Positions 63,096-64,000 of a DNA stretch of 64,000 bases are shown here, one piece after another; position 1 is the first letter of the stretch; each line of letters begins with the position of its first letter. The notes under the pieces were generated by a model that did not search any database, was not told the DNA's origin, and was given only the letters and a program-made list of their open reading frames with translations. The position numbers and the translations under genes were made by a program. Origin of the DNA: an uncultured Aquimarina sp. (GTDB taxonomy: Bacteria; Bacteroidota; Bacteroidia; Flavobacteriales; Flavobacteriaceae). The stretch is taken from contig CANMLW010000001.1 in assembly GCA_947498705.1 (NCBI GenBank), positions 930,001 to 994,000 of the forward strand. The letters run 5' to 3'.

Positions 63096-64000
63096 ATGAA
63101 AGTTTTAACATTACTTATTAAAAAAGAAATTAAAATAGCCTTACGACAACGCTTGATAAGGATCATGGCTATAATTATCGTACTATTATTAAGTACAGCA
63201 TTATGGGCTGGATACATTACTTATAACCAACAACAAGAAAATGTTGAACTAGCACAGGAGCAAAGAAGAATCGAGTGGTTGCATCAAATAGATAAAAACC
63301 CGCATACAGCCGCTCATTACGGCACCTTTGTTTTTAAACCTAAAACGCTTTTAAGTCTATTCGATTTTGGACTAGATACCTTTACAGGAACTTCTAAATA
63401 TCTGGAGGCTCATTACCAGCATGAATTTATGTTTAGACCTGCTCAAGAATATAGCAGTACTATTCGTTTTGGGCAGCTTAGTGCTGCATTGGTTTTTCAA
63501 CTTCTTATACCTTTGTTAGTTATTTTTTTATCCTTTAATTCTTTTACATCAGAAAGAGAAAACGGAACCTTACGTTTATTAATGAGTCAGCATATTTCCT
63601 ATGGCACTATTGCAACGGGAAAGATTGCTGCTATTTTACTAATTCTATTCTCACTGCTTGTCCCACTTTTTACAGTGGCTCTTATTTTTTCTAACAACTA
63701 TATAAATGCAAATGTTATCCAAGACTTGTCGTTTCGTATTCTTTTATTACTTGTTTTGTATGCATTGTACATTGTTATTTTTGTTTCTCTTTCGGTTTGG
63801 GTTTCTATGCTTTCAAAAACGGGACGTAATTCATTACTCATACTATTATCCATTTGGGTGTTTTTTGCTGTTATTGTTCCTAAAACTGCTACTGGTCTAG
63901 GAACACAATTAACTCCGTTACCATCCTTAAAAATTTTTAGAAACACCATCGCAGATGATATTAAAAACGGATTAGAAGGAGATCTCTCTGCTTCTGAAAG
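63096..64000 (+). CDS. ABC-2 type permease with DUF3526-like layout (3' end outside window)
   Basis: The first 301 codons of a membrane protein starting MKVLTLLIKKEIKIALRQR. The first membrane helix (IMAIIIVLLLSTALWAGYI) is followed by a large periplasmic loop, then helices from SAALVFQLLIPLLVIFLSF, with SFTSERENGTLRLLMSQ, the conserved ABC-2 block. This is the DUF3526/NosY-like layout. It pairs with the ATPase just upstream. The reading frame is open to the last base of the window. Confidence 0.88.
   Translation, partial: MKVLTLLIKKEIKIALRQRLIRIMAIIIVLLLSTALWAGYITYNQQQENVELAQEQRRIEWLHQIDKNPHTAAHYGTFVFKPKTLLSLFDFGLDTFTGTSKYLEAHYQHEFMFRPAQEYSSTIRFGQLSAALVFQLLIPLLVIFLSFNSFTSERENGTLRLLMSQHISYGTIATGKIAAILLILFSLLVPLFTVALIFSNNYINANVIQDLSFRILLLLVLYALYIVIFVSLSVWVSMLSKTGRNSLLILLSIWVFFAVIVPKTATGLGTQLTPLPSLKIFRNTIADDIKNGLEGDLSASE

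Noticed and set aside
1..64000. tRNA or rRNA genes and complete insertion sequences
   Set aside because: No cloverleaf-like segment, rRNA block or transposase frame was seen on either strand; a covariance-model scan would be needed to exclude small RNAs.

Overview
The window is AT-rich, uses the TAnnTTTG type of -7 promoter element, and carries proteins with Por/type IX secretion C-terminal domains, a fused CcoN-CcoO oxidase subunit and TonB-dependent receptors. Together these point to a marine member of the Flavobacteriia (Bacteroidota), of the Aquimarina kind. Genus is an inference. No rRNA, tRNA, CRISPR array or complete insertion sequence was recognised.

Layout. 1-2.7 kb: end of leuA, leuB and a DUF1460 amidase-like protein. 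2.7-3.5 kb: a non-coding-looking stretch that hides a Cys-rich peptide frame lacking an ATG. 3.5-11.3 kb: an acidic-repeat lipoprotein, a DUF2911 protein, an aquaporin, and a group with an SRPBCC protein, a short-chain dehydrogenase and a photolyase. 11.6-19.1 kb: two large secreted proteases (a reprolysin-like metalloprotease with seven FN3 repeats, and a trypsin-like protease) with a vestigial duplicate start between them. 19.2-22.7 kb: a universal stress protein (Usp), thioredoxin and small proteins.

22.7-56.7 kb is a low-oxygen and respiratory stress island. It holds a soluble PAS histidine kinase, a response regulator fused to a Crp/Fnr-type DNA-binding module, hemN, the cbb3 oxidase operon (ccoS-ccoNO-ccoQ-ccoP-ccoG-ccoH-safE-like), a periplasmic nitrate reductase operon with an NrfD/FeS quinol module and a double-length NapB, a PLP decarboxylase, a nitronate-monooxygenase-like Cys-rich protein, the copper ATPase ccoI with pdxH, a tandem row of usp genes, an eRF1-like protein, hsp20, and a usp-cls pair. 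Reading the promoters by hand, twelve TGA-N6-TCA boxes stand in front of these units. In nearly every case a TAnnTTTG/A element lies exactly 23 bp from the box, which is class II activator geometry (box centred near -41.5). The simplest reading is one regulon driven by the REC-Crp/Fnr protein encoded in its midst. One box also stands before the kinase gene.

57.0-64 kb is a separate system: an operator-like 18-bp-stem palindrome over a promoter, a 34-residue peptide ending in a short Cys/His-rich tail, a hairpin, a 158-aa WHxxI-type protein, a 305-aa unknown, a TonB-dependent receptor, a lipoprotein, and an ABC exporter that runs off the window. This looks like a candidate modified-peptide or metal-binding-peptide system and, with the regulon, is the most interesting part of the window.
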